A DNA stretch of 64,000 nt, from assembly GCA_947462335.1 (NCBI GenBank), contig OX381717.1, forward strand, positions 50,883,523 through 50,947,522, given 5' to 3'. The stretch is from Harmothoe impar. Lineage: Eukaryota; Annelida; Polychaeta; Phyllodocida; Polynoidae. Position 1 is the stretch's first letter. Each line of letters begins with the position of its first letter. Below the pieces are notes generated by a model, which did not search any database, was not told the DNA's origin, and saw nothing but the letters and a program-made list of their open reading frames with translations. The position numbers were made by a program, and so were the translations under genes. Positions 52,904 through 62,817 of the stretch are shown here, one piece after another.

Positions 52904-55483
52904 ATGGCTGAATATGGTCGGGGCGGTCACGACGGTGGTCATCACAGATTCAACCCAGAGGATGACTATATCTACTACGGTCGTCAGGACGATGGTCAAT
53001 GTCTGGATGACTATGGACATGTGAGTAGAAATGAGGGACCACGCCTTGGTTCTTTGACTGATAAAACTCTCTGGCCTAGTGTGAGGGAACAGTATGGTGG
53101 CAACATGAATGGCGGCAGGGACCAGTCACGGGATAGGAAGCGTCTTAGACAACCGAGTGATGAGTCTCCTCCTACCTGTGCCCCAAATGGTCGTCAATAT
53201 AACAAGCCACCGCCGAAAAGAGTATTTACTAATAGTAATTATGGGTCTGATCTGACATATGACTCAAATAACAATGGCTATATGCCTTCTAAGCCTAGGA
53301 ATGTCACTGCTATGGGTGATCCAATGCAACGTGGTTTTGAGGATCTCAAAGCAACAATGCAGGGCTCATTTGACAAGGTGAATTTGAAAATTGACAGAAA
53401 TACTGATGCCATGCAGGGCAGGATCAATTCACTTGACAAGAAATTTAGTGCAGCACATGCTGAAACTAAGAATGAAATTGAGTCACTCCGAGGCCTAGTC
53501 CTACGTAATAAGTCTGATATTGCTAAGGGCATAGCTCATACAAACTACAATAGTGGTGATGCTGACAAGTCTGACCAAAATCAGGGTGACAGATTCTTCT
53601 CCCCCCGACGATTTAATATACTAATTGAGGGTCTGGAGGAAGGTACTGACACTCAGCCTCACGAGGATGTGCTAACATTCCTTGCAAACCTGAACTTTGA
53701 TATTGATCCACAGGAACTGAGACTGGTAAAAAGGTTAAATAGGCAGAATGGAGGTGATGATGGTTCCCCCCGTCCACTACTGGTGTGCTTTGCAACGGCA
53801 TGGAGACGAGATGAGTGTCTTCGTTTAAAGCTGACCCTCATCAAAAATCCGGGCCGATACCGTAATGTGTACATCAATGCGGATGAAGATGTATCTACAC
53901 GTCGAGTTAAACGTGTTATACGGAACATTGCACGACACTGCAGAATGAATGAGGATTGTATGGTCCAACTGAAGGGTACCAACATTGTGATAAATGGTGA
54001 CACTTATGATGGCTACCAGATTAATACCATTCCTGACAGATGGAAACCACATGATCTACGGTTTGGGAATATAAATCGTGAACTATTCTCCAGCGATGAG
54101 GCAACTGGTCGTGGCAGGGATATACTTCGTGGTGGGGCTAGAGTACGCTTCCATGATGGTAGTGGTGGTAGTACTCACGGCCCCCATGGTGCTTCCCATG
54201 ATCGACAAGGTGTATCGAGACACGGTCAGCATGACAGGAGGAGGAATGAAGAAGACCTTCAGCCACATGGCCGGGCAGTACAGCGTGACAGGTCTATGAA
54301 TATTAAATCAACATATGTATCCAGAGGTGATGCTGACCTACACTGGCGTACATCACCGAGGAGTACCCCCTCTACATCTGGTTCTGCATACAATGACAAT
54401 GACGGTAATATGCTCCCAATCAATAAAATTGCTGAGTTTGAAAAGGAGAGATCTCTAAAAAACTTTAGTACATCGACTCCCATCACGGCTAGTAGTAGTA
54501 GGCCTACCTATGTTGATCTGAAAGAGGGTGATGATGGTGCATGGGACATGGGATCTTTTGAGAAACAGCCTTCAATCCATATACCATCTGTGACCCCTGA
54601 CTCAACACGCGCTACCGTGGTGCCGAAATCAGGTCAGGCTGGAATATCCAAAGCTGCTAAACGAGGTAGACCTAAGAAAAATACCTCCAAAACCAAGCAA
54701 GTTCTATCTATTAAAGAAAGGATTGCTCAAGCAATTGAAATTGCCAAAGGTGGACCCCTGAACATGAGAAGGACACCATCAGGTATTGTTTTCAATGGTG
54801 CGAGGAGTTTCCTGTCCAATTTCCATCCTTGCTTAATAGTGCATAATAAACAGGAATTCCACAGCAGTGAACAATTGTACCAATATGAACGTTGTATGTA
54901 TAATGATGATGCTGATAGAGCCTCTGAGGTGTTAGACACTGTAACTGGCTATCAAGCAAAGAGAGCTGCTGAAGGTTTAGATGAGAAACCTGATTGGGAG
55001 GAGGATCGTGTACCGGTAATGAGGATGAGCCTCAACAAGAAATACATTCAGAACCCAATCAAGAAGAGGGCACTGTCTGATACACGTAATATTGACTTGA
55101 TTGAGTCTACTATGGACCCTTTCTGGGGGGCCAAAGCCAAGTTTGACAGTAAATTATTTGATAACGGCAACTACAAAGGACGTAATGTCCTCGGTAAACT
55201 ACTGATGGAGGTGCGCCACTCGCTACGTGACTCTACCATAGTGAACGCGGTGACTGGCAAGGCGCCAAACAACGCTGAAGATCTGGTGGAGAGCGGTGCG
55301 GCGTCCCGGGTAACGCGTAGCATGGGGGCGGAGAGTGAGAATGCGAGTCTCGCCGTGCCCGAGAGTTCAAACGTGAATCAGGACGGGATTGCAAATGGCG
55401 AAGATGAATCAACTTTGTGTGCCGATCGGGCATCATTATCACCGGAATCATCGATCGAGGGCATCTGTAGCAACAATGGCTAG
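52904..55483 (+). CDS. E2 ORF1: coiled coil, RRM-like and NADAR domains
   Basis: 859 residues. Residues 1-135 are Asp/Arg/Gly/Asn-rich. About 138-205 is heptad-like coiled coil. About 237-380 is an L1 ORF1p-like RRM and C-terminal module (FNILIEGLEEGTD, LRLVKRLNR, RPLLVCFATAWRRDECLRLK, VYINADEDVSTRRVKRVIRN). A Ser/Gly/His-rich linker follows. About 627-775 is a NADAR domain: GARSFLSNFHP, FHSSEQLYQYERC, LIESTMDPFWGAKAKFD and GRNVLGKLLMEVRHSL. The Asp before WG, typical of the family, is kept here (in E1 it is not). Order and content match E1 ORF1 despite low sequence identity. Its stop (TAG 55481-55483) overlaps the ORF2 start by eight bases (ATGGCTAG), suggesting termination-reinitiation. Confidence 0.88.
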   Translation: MAEYGRGGHDGGHHRFNPEDDYIYYGRQDDGQCLDDYGHVSRNEGPRLGSLTDKTLWPSVREQYGGNMNGGRDQSRDRKRLRQPSDESPPTCAPNGRQYNKPPPKRVFTNSNYGSDLTYDSNNNGYMPSKPRNVTAMGDPMQRGFEDLKATMQGSFDKVNLKIDRNTDAMQGRINSLDKKFSAAHAETKNEIESLRGLVLRNKSDIAKGIAHTNYNSGDADKSDQNQGDRFFSPRRFNILIEGLEEGTDTQPHEDVLTFLANLNFDIDPQELRLVKRLNRQNGGDDGSPRPLLVCFATAWRRDECLRLKLTLIKNPGRYRNVYINADEDVSTRRVKRVIRNIARHCRMNEDCMVQLKGTNIVINGDTYDGYQINTIPDRWKPHDLRFGNINRELFSSDEATGRGRDILRGGARVRFHDGSGGSTHGPHGASHDRQGVSRHGQHDRRRNEEDLQPHGRAVQRDRSMNIKSTYVSRGDADLHWRTSPRSTPSTSGSAYNDNDGNMLPINKIAEFEKERSLKNFSTSTPITASSSRPTYVDLKEGDDGAWDMGSFEKQPSIHIPSVTPDSTRATVVPKSGQAGISKAAKRGRPKKNTSKTKQVLSIKERIAQAIEIAKGGPLNMRRTPSGIVFNGARSFLSNFHPCLIVHNKQEFHSSEQLYQYERCMYNDDADRASEVLDTVTGYQAKRAAEGLDEKPDWEEDRVPVMRMSLNKKYIQNPIKKRALSDTRNIDLIESTMDPFWGAKAKFDSKLFDNGNYKGRNVLGKLLMEVRHSLRDSTIVNAVTGKAPNNAEDLVESGAASRVTRSMGAESENASLAVPESSNVNQDGIANGEDESTLCADRASLSPESSIEGICSNNG

Positions 55484-56165
55484 CTCGGTAACGTCAATAC
55501 CCATGACGGGAAAACGTGTCTTGATGGCTGGCGATGACAGGTTGTTTTTTCTTGATGAATTCATGAATGAAGCAACCCGCGACTCGTATAAGATTCGGTG
55601 CATGCCTTCAGCGAAGGTCAAGGACGTAGCTGATTTGTTGTCAGCACATCTTCTCGACTGTACGTATGACGTTGTGATCGTCTCTGCAGGTGTAAACAAC
55701 ATTGCTAATATCATCTATGGTAATCAAAGACGTGGCACTAAACGCAGTCTGTCTTTGGTGACTACTGATATCGACATCGCGGTGTCTTCATTGATGTGTG
55801 AATATATAGATCTTGTGACACGTATCAGGACAATCGACAATAATGTTGAAGTATTGATTCCGACTGTCAACAGTATTTGCATGGCGCAGGCTAACACTGA
55901 TGATGACTATAGCCTCCAGCCTATAAGCCACCCACACCAAACGATTTGTGAGATGATTTTTGAGACATTGAATCGATCAATTGTGGGCTACAATCAGCAT
56001 CGTGGGTCTAACACTCCCCGTGTGGACTTATGCTTCCAAGGACTCAACCATCACAATCGCTGGGTCCATAAATACCATAGGCTCCATGACGGTGTGAGGA
56101 CTATATATGAGGATATGCGTCGTGTGGCACTGTGTCTGCAGTCTGGTGTTGAATGTTTGGATTGA
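55476..56165 (+). CDS. E2 ORF2: SGNH-like domain protein
   Basis: 229 residues from the ATG at 55476, chosen because it overlaps the ORF1 stop and directly precedes the conserved strand; an in-frame ATG at 55389 would add 29 residues translated from the ORF1 overlap. SGNH-like order: KRVLMAGDDR (block I, with Asp21 where the nucleophile Ser of GDS would be), VIVSAGVNNI (block III, residues about 67-76) and QGLNHHNRWVH with DGV near the end. The degenerate nucleophile matches the situation in E1 ORF2 and argues for a binding rather than an esterase role. It is expressed downstream of ORF1 as a small separate protein. Confidence 0.75.
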   Translation: MASSVTSIPMTGKRVLMAGDDRLFFLDEFMNEATRDSYKIRCMPSAKVKDVADLLSAHLLDCTYDVVIVSAGVNNIANIIYGNQRRGTKRSLSLVTTDIDIAVSSLMCEYIDLVTRIRTIDNNVEVLIPTVNSICMAQANTDDDYSLQPISHPHQTICEMIFETLNRSIVGYNQHRGSNTPRVDLCFQGLNHHNRWVHKYHRLHDGVRTIYEDMRRVALCLQSGVECLD

Positions 56166-56900
56166 TTCTATTTAGGTAAAAGGAATAGCAGTGTGTTTCT
56201 AGAGGTAAATTACTATGATTATAAATTATACAATATATGGGACCTTGTATTATTTCTTCAATTTTTTTCTATGTTCCAAATTAACTATGGAATAATACCG
56301 ATTGATAACTAAACATACATTGGTTGATTTACTTTACCGGTAACATATCCAGATATCAAGTCTTAGTGTACATGTGTTGTGATGGGTAGAGCACTGTGAT
56401 ACATCGATGTAAATCAATGGCTATGTTTGTTCGTATAGAAGTGGTGTGTACGTTAAATATTAGAAATGTTGGTGAAAGAAAGTGAGTCTAGTGAATCATG
56501 TTGTTATTATTTGAACTGTTCTTTTTGATGATGTTAGTATGGCCTGATAGGCAACTGGAATGTCCACCTGAATTATTTAATTAATGGATTCATATTGATG
56601 TGTTCATCGGGGAGCCAGCTGAATGAAAATTGTTTGTATTAGCGTTTATTGTTGTTTTTCTCCTATTTTGTAACCTAGATATTTTCTGGGACATTGATGT
56701 GGGTCGGGAGATTAGTATCTGTAATCTAGATTGAACCTAGAGTGACACAATGAATTATCGTGACGCCGCTCTGTACTCAGTGCCTTGTATTCCAACGCCT
56801 GAGAACTTCATGTTTAGTTGCACATTTTGTTTAAGGTTTGTTTCTTGTTGTATTTTGGGCATGATAGACACTGAAGAGAGACTGGGCTGGGGTCTTAGGA
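56166..56900 (+). other. E2 spacer between ORF2 and ORF3
   Basis: 735 bases, AT-rich, with no ORF and no counterpart of the GCTCGNNGGAGC hairpins of E1. How ORF3 is translated is not evident from the sequence. Confidence 0.5.
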
Positions 56901-59765
56901 TTGGTAATGTCTTATATAGATTATAATCAATTGGTCCAACATAGAGGACTGCGTCTAATTAGTTTCAATGCCCAGAGTCTGCGTAGCAAAATAGACCGAC
57001 TCAGGAAACTTAACTTGGATGTTGATCACATAAGTATTTCTGAATCTTGGTTGGATGCTTCGGACCCGGACTGGGCTGTGGACCTGACAGGGATGCACCT
57101 TTTTAGGAATGATAGGCTTAATGCTGAACGTAAGAGTGGGGGCGTTGCCTGTTATGTCCCTGATGTGTATCTCCCTTTCACCACTGTTCGTGATGACCTG
57201 TCCTGTATGGACAATGATTTAGAATGTTTGGCCATTGAGACTAAATATCCTGGACATAAATTTAGAATTATTCTGACTGTTTATCGTCCGCCGAAAAATT
57301 CAAATGTAAATCGTGGATACTCAAAATTACAGAAATTGTTGAAAAATCACCAACTTAGAAACAGAGAGGTGTGGGTGCTAGGTGACCTAAATGTAGATAG
57401 TAGTCATCGCAACAGTGCCAAATGTAGGACTATGTTTAAGTTTCTGAAAAGTGCAAAGTTGAAATATTACCAGACAAAGTCTACTTACTTTCACAGATAT
57501 GGCAAGTCTACCCTGGACCATTGCTATACTAATTGTGTTCATGTGGACAGGTTGGGACTGATTAATGACATGTTCGGGGACCATGTTCCTGTATATGTCG
57601 TTAAAAAGCAGGCATCTGTGGTGAAAATCAAGGAGACAAAAAAGGTGACTGGTAGAATATATAAGCACTATAAGTTTGATGATACCAAATCTTTTGTGAA
57701 CGATATGGATTGGAGATTGGCTGAAATGAGGTCGGCTCTGGATTGTGTTGAATTTATTACTTCAGGTCTAACTGCATATTTAGACACGAATCATCCTATC
57801 AAAACTTTCATTGTGACTACTCACGGTCCTGATGGCTTCTCCCCAGCTGTGGAACGCCTGATACAAAGAAAGAAACGGTATTTAAAACGTTCTCGTAAAA
57901 TAAGACCAGGTGTGGTGAATGATCATATAGATACTGTTAGGTTACTTGATAGACAAATACGTTTGTTGTTGGTGAAAAACTGTAAAAACAACATTAAGGA
58001 CAAGTTGAACCGATTTGGAGATGACCCAAAAAGGTTCTGGGCTGAAGTTAATACGGTTTGGCGTGGTCCCAAGAAGGTTACTCCAATGAAATTGGTTGGC
58101 GATGACGGTGTCTGTATTGCTGCTAATAATCAATCTGATTTGGTAAACAATTATTACAGTGGAATAGGCGCTAAGTTAGCGTCTGTTTTCCCAACCAACC
58201 CAGGTGTTACACAACTGACGAGTGATGATGTGATCTTGGATAGACCTTGTTTCCATCTAGTCAACGTCACACTTGAGCAGTCTATGAAGTTGGCAGCCAA
58301 GATCAAAACTAACAAATCCTCCTGTATTACTAACATTAGGACTTGTGTACTCAAAGATACTTTTCTGGTTAAGCCCGATCTGCTGAAAAAATTAATTAAT
58401 TTGTCTTTTGATGATGGTTTTTTCCCCTGCACTTTGAAAAGTGCAGTGGTAATACCGCTGCCAAAGGGTGGTGATCTGACCAAGGTGACCAACTGGCGCC
58501 CTGTTAGCCAGCTAAGCCTATACTCCAAACTAATAGAGAAGGCAGTGCATGGTCAGCTAATGTCATACCTCCTACGGCATGGAATTATTAATGATAGTCA
58601 ATTTGGTTTTATGCCAGGAAGATGTACTGGTGATGCAGTGTTTGGCCTAGTCCAGGATTTGTTTACTAGTAGGAACAGGGGGGAGGTGGCGGCTGTTGTC
58701 TTCCTCGATCTGAGGAAGGCTTTTGACACAGTCGACCACCTCCTACTCATAAATGAATTATGCAAAATTGGTTGTGACGATGAAAGTCTGTTGTGGTTCA
58801 AAAGCTATCTTGAAGGTCGGAGTCAATGTACAATAGTGGATGGGGTTATTTCTAGTGCCCGGAGTATTAATTGCGGAGTACCCCAAGGGTCGGTGCTAGG
58901 ACCCCTCCTTTTCAATATATATATTAATAGTGTAGTTACGTGTCTCCAACATGCATCATACTTTATGTATGCAGATGACCTGGCGATAGCAGTGAGCAAC
59001 AAGGACCCAGATATGGTATGTGCCCTTATACAAGAAGATCTAGATCGTGTAAGCGAGTGGTGTGTAAAATATAAATTGACTGTGAATTCAGACAAGACTC
59101 ATGTACTCTGGAGTCATTCGGATAATGACCCAAGGTGTGGAGGCGTCCGTGATATTACTCTATCTGGCAAGAGGCTACATGTTGTTAACTCTTTCAACTA
59201 CTTGGGTGTGTCAATTGATAGCGGACTGTCCTTTTCTGTACATTGTGGGAAATATATTAATTCGGTCAGAGCTAAGTTGACACACCTACGTAGGCTAAAG
59301 AAGTATATGGGTTTTGACTTAGCACTCTTATTATATAAGCAGATGGTTCTTCCCTGCTTGGAGTACTGTGACTTTGCGCTGGAATGTGGCCCTGATGATT
59401 CTGTCAAATATCTTCAGACCTTGCAGAACCATTGTCTGCGTTGTTGTCTGGGAGTCATTGATCCCAGGGCAATTAGTATAGATGATCTGCACGGTGAATG
59501 CTCCTTGGAGAGACTGGCTACTAGAAGAGCTAATAATCTACTTGGTATGATGTATAAGTATAGCAGGAAACCTGATGTACTAGTGGTGCCGAACAGGGTG
59601 CTTCGAAGTAATGCTAAGTTGCTGATCAGGGTTCAACGACCCAAGAGTCAGCTGTATAGGGATAGTCCCCTTTATAGAGGTGTGGCCCTATGGGACAAAC
59701 TGCTACCTGAAGAGCAATATATCGAGACTTATGCTCTCTTTATGAGCAAGATAAAGACCCGGTAA
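56901..59765 (+). CDS. E2 ORF3: APE endonuclease and reverse transcriptase
   Basis: 954 residues. Endonuclease landmarks: FNAQSLRSKI, ISESWLD, VLGDLNVDSS (about 160) and FGDHVPVY (about 227). RT landmarks: FLDLRKAFDTVDH (about 601), CGVPQGSVLGPLLF and MYADD (about 690), then SPLYRGVALWDKLLP near the C-terminus. No RNase H domain. The ATG at 56901 has a second ATG three codons on; either could be used. The endonuclease would be the determinant of the apparent insertion into the satellite motif. Intact and probably functional. Confidence 0.95.
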   Translation: MVMSYIDYNQLVQHRGLRLISFNAQSLRSKIDRLRKLNLDVDHISISESWLDASDPDWAVDLTGMHLFRNDRLNAERKSGGVACYVPDVYLPFTTVRDDLSCMDNDLECLAIETKYPGHKFRIILTVYRPPKNSNVNRGYSKLQKLLKNHQLRNREVWVLGDLNVDSSHRNSAKCRTMFKFLKSAKLKYYQTKSTYFHRYGKSTLDHCYTNCVHVDRLGLINDMFGDHVPVYVVKKQASVVKIKETKKVTGRIYKHYKFDDTKSFVNDMDWRLAEMRSALDCVEFITSGLTAYLDTNHPIKTFIVTTHGPDGFSPAVERLIQRKKRYLKRSRKIRPGVVNDHIDTVRLLDRQIRLLLVKNCKNNIKDKLNRFGDDPKRFWAEVNTVWRGPKKVTPMKLVGDDGVCIAANNQSDLVNNYYSGIGAKLASVFPTNPGVTQLTSDDVILDRPCFHLVNVTLEQSMKLAAKIKTNKSSCITNIRTCVLKDTFLVKPDLLKKLINLSFDDGFFPCTLKSAVVIPLPKGGDLTKVTNWRPVSQLSLYSKLIEKAVHGQLMSYLLRHGIINDSQFGFMPGRCTGDAVFGLVQDLFTSRNRGEVAAVVFLDLRKAFDTVDHLLLINELCKIGCDDESLLWFKSYLEGRSQCTIVDGVISSARSINCGVPQGSVLGPLLFNIYINSVVTCLQHASYFMYADDLAIAVSNKDPDMVCALIQEDLDRVSEWCVKYKLTVNSDKTHVLWSHSDNDPRCGGVRDITLSGKRLHVVNSFNYLGVSIDSGLSFSVHCGKYINSVRAKLTHLRRLKKYMGFDLALLLYKQMVLPCLEYCDFALECGPDDSVKYLQTLQNHCLRCCLGVIDPRAISIDDLHGECSLERLATRRANNLLGMMYKYSRKPDVLVVPNRVLRSNAKLLIRVQRPKSQLYRDSPLYRGVALWDKLLPEEQYIETYALFMSKIKTR

Positions 59766-60313
59766 TAACATCTATGACGCTGTGACTGTATGGTAGGACT
59801 ATATCAAATGCCTTGTTACCATACATCTTAAATTACTGGGCTACTAGTAGAGTATAACTTTGTATGTGTTGGACTGATGCTATCTGAAATGTTGTTGTAA
59901 TATGGACTGAATATGTAACTAACATATGGAGGTGGCTACTTTGTTCATTGCATATGTCTTGAGCTGATCTCCCTGTATGGTGGTGATCCCTCCTTATTCC
60001 CGGACGTGACAATGTTGATATTACCCTACGTGGAAAGCCAGTGATGTACAATGACTCCTGTGTGGTGTCTTTAGATCCAGATATTTATGTACCACTCTAG
60101 TTGTGATCTATCAGCTTTGCTGCCCTAGCATTATTTGTATTTTCTATAAAATGAAAATTGTGTTTTCTGTGTATCGTGCCTGCAAGCGGTCGATATTTGT
60201 ATAGCTATCGTTATTACCTGTATTACTGTGCATTGATATTGGCTTATTTTGAGAGACGTGGTGTAATTCTGCGGAAATTTGTCCAATAAAAATATTTCCA
60301 AACTCAAACTCAG

Positions 60314-60677
60314 TTACTGTCACAGACGCCTCACCCGTACACAAAAACAGCAAACGCAATACATATGGGGTACTTATCAATGCAAATGCTGTTGATGATC
60401 CATCAACAAGACCCAATAGGTATTATAGGGTCCAAGAATTTAAAATAAAAGCATAAATATAAGCTGGAGAGGGTAACATGTATTGAGGCGTCTGTGACAG
60501 TAACTCAAGTTCTAATACACTATATTGCACATACGGGAGAGAAAAAGTGGGCATGACTCAAATTTTTTTTAGCCATGAGCACACCAATTGGGAGGCTCTA
60601 GATTGCGGGTAGTAAGGATATTTAGTGAATACTATTAATAAAGATATAGGCCCTTTTATTACTGTCACAGACGCCTC
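60314..60677. repeat. Satellite with 20-bp motif, right block
   Basis: Continuation of the array beyond E2. Motif plus-strand at 60319 and 60664, minus-strand at 60485, spaced about 170-180 bases. 60333-60480 aligns with 52242-52390 (CAAATACAGC/CAAAAACAGC, GTATTTATCAATG/GTACTTATCAATG, CCATCAACA). The first 20 bases (60314-60333) are the right copy of the E2 duplication. Confidence 0.8.
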
Positions 60678-61250
60678 CAAAACATGTAGTTGCTACACTT
60701 GAAGGTCACTGTTGAAAAATTTGTGCGGGATATGAAAGTGTAACGAACTGATTTGTTCACATAACATATGTATGTAGCTACTAGGAAATGCTGTTTAGTG
60801 ATAGTTTTTGATGTCTCAGTTGACATGAGGGCCTTGTAAAACATGGATAATTTGCTAAAAATCATGGATTTTAGCCATTTTTCAACTTTGGAGGCTCATA
60901 AATCAGCGAAAAATCATCGTAAATGCAAAATTTTAATTTTTTCTGAAAGCCTAGAGTCTGCCCTCTTATGAAAAATCAACAAAGACCATACTGGTGTATG
61001 TATTTTTATTCTGTGGCTGTTGCAAAGCAGAAACATCCCCAAAACCCAGATCAGCATCTTTATTCGATCTGAGCCATATGCTTATTAGTATGCGATCGGC
61101 ATCATAGTGATACATGATAATATATGTTTTATGAATGACTCGGTGTAATTATGTATGCAGAATACTAACATGAATTCTCGATTACTTGACTCACGCCCTA
61201 CGAACACATCACAATCCTCTGTATGAGGATTTTGGCTTAAAATGGACATG
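60678..61250. other. Non-coding region
   Basis: AT-rich, with no gene or transposon terminus recognised between the satellite and the Crypton-like relic. Confidence 0.4.
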
Positions 61251-61254
61251 CAAG

Positions 61255-61393
61255 TATTATGCGTGAATCGGCCTTCGTCTTCAATCCTGATGATGATATG
61301 ATGTTCCCTCCAGACCCACCCCCACCCAAAAGGTTTGCCACTGCCGAGGAGGCAGTTTTCCGTGTTAATTTGTACTAAATGGAAAAAAAATCT
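61255..61393 (+). pseudogene. Inverted fragment of the Crypton-like first exon
   Basis: The plus strand matches the 3' half of the minus-strand exon at 63512-63869 (FNPDDDMMFPPDPPPPKRFA region). About 80 bases are deleted after GAGGAGGC, and the donor is changed (CCGTGTTAATTTGTACTAA instead of CCGTGGTAAGTTGTACTAA). It continues a little into the intron. Non-functional. Confidence 0.8.
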
Positions 61394-62817
61394 ATCTTAT
61401 ATAACAAAGAGTAACAATTTTTTTAACAAATAGAACAATGTCTCAAAAGGGACTATATGATTTAATTATATGTAGAGATCAATATTATTGTCTCTTTTAT
61501 GAAAAAAATGACAAAATTGTCGATCCGAGGTGACAGTCACTTGAAATATAATTCTCACTTCATAGTGACAGTGACCTGGCAGTTATGGAATGACACGTTT
61601 GAGAAGAGCGTAGTGCTCGAAGGGGTTACATTATTTATCTTCACTTGTTTGTTGTCTTGTAGGCCAACGGTAGCCTCTTGGGGGGCGACTCGTGGCAGCA
61701 CAGGCCCGACTCGTGGCAGAGGGGCCACCCCTGCCAGAGCATGTGACATGTCATGCCTCTTTGCATCGGGAGTGGTGCTGTAGATGTCGATCAAAGATTC
61801 AATTTTATGCCCCGTGATGGCCATGATGTCACTGGGCTTGATCCCCTGGTCACGGAGAGTCGTGACGCATGTCGCCCTGACACAGTGATTTGTTTAGATT
61901 CGGGAGAGTTTCGCCAGCTGCGAGATCGTAGGCATGAATTTCCCTATGGGGTTAACCCCCATTGGACTTTTGATGTACCATACGGTTGACAGTCGATAGT
62001 TCTTCTTTTTTGTCGTTTGGAAGAACTGAGGTAAATCGGGATGTAGTTTCGACAAGTAGAGCTTCAAGGACCTAAGAGGACAATTCGGACCTCCTGTCGC
62101 ATACATACGCTGGTCATGTTCAGCTCTATTCGTTTGGGACCCCCCCCCAAGTGATTCTTCTCGGCGGGATTAAAGGACAGACTAGCGTACTCGTGGCCGT
62201 CTTTGTCTTTGTGAAACACTATGTGCTCTTTCTTAAGCTCCCGTAGGCCTTCTCTGGCCCGCCTTCCGAAATGGAGGCAGAGCTCTTAGTAGACCTTATG
62301 CTGCAACTTGGTGGGGTCGTCATGAGATAAGGTGCGGGACTCATACAGCAGCTTCTTATCCGCTTCCGTTATCGGCTGATAACTTTTCGATTTATCGAGA
62401 CCGTCCTTCTTGTTCTTCTTTATGTGCCCCGTCAACACGTTATTGGCTCCGAGGAAAGCGGGACCGCTCTTGATGTTCAGCTGTCTGTTGTGGGGGGTCC
62501 CTGTCAGCTGTCGATGAAGCCCATCCCGTATGCTCAGCAGGGACTTTTTCTGATACTCTTTCCCATCCTTCATGCGGACCTCCGCATAAAATCTCTTGAG
62601 CAGCTGAGATAGTCTTTCTTCCGCCAGTTGTTCGAATTCCGGAGATTCTCGCACTTTAATGAGCCACTCTGAAATGAAATAATAGACAAATATCATATTT
62701 GTGATCTGATTTATGTGATTTCGAGGAATACTTATTAATTGGCATGATATGAAAAACGTCTGTATTGTAAACGATCTATTAGTGCCAAATAAAAATCTAA
62801 ACTCAGAACTCATATTG

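Larger units (their letters stand above)
52597..60313 (+). mobile_element. E2: full-length three-ORF non-LTR retrotransposon
   Basis: 7717 bp between identical 20-bp flanks, with a 307-bp 5' UTR, ORF1 (52904-55483), ORF2 (55476-56165), a 735-bp spacer, ORF3 (56901-59765) and a 548-bp 3' UTR. The end is not poly(A) but a short direct repeat (CAAACTCAAACTCAG) after AATAAA at about 60286, as in CR1-like elements that end in short repeats. All three ORFs are intact. It lies inside the 20-bp motif of the satellite, suggesting target-specific insertion. Confidence 0.9.

Noticed and set aside
50747..60677. CRISPR-like array from regularly spaced identical motifs
   Set aside because: The motif alternates strands, spacers are long and are themselves repeats, and the context is an animal genome with introns.
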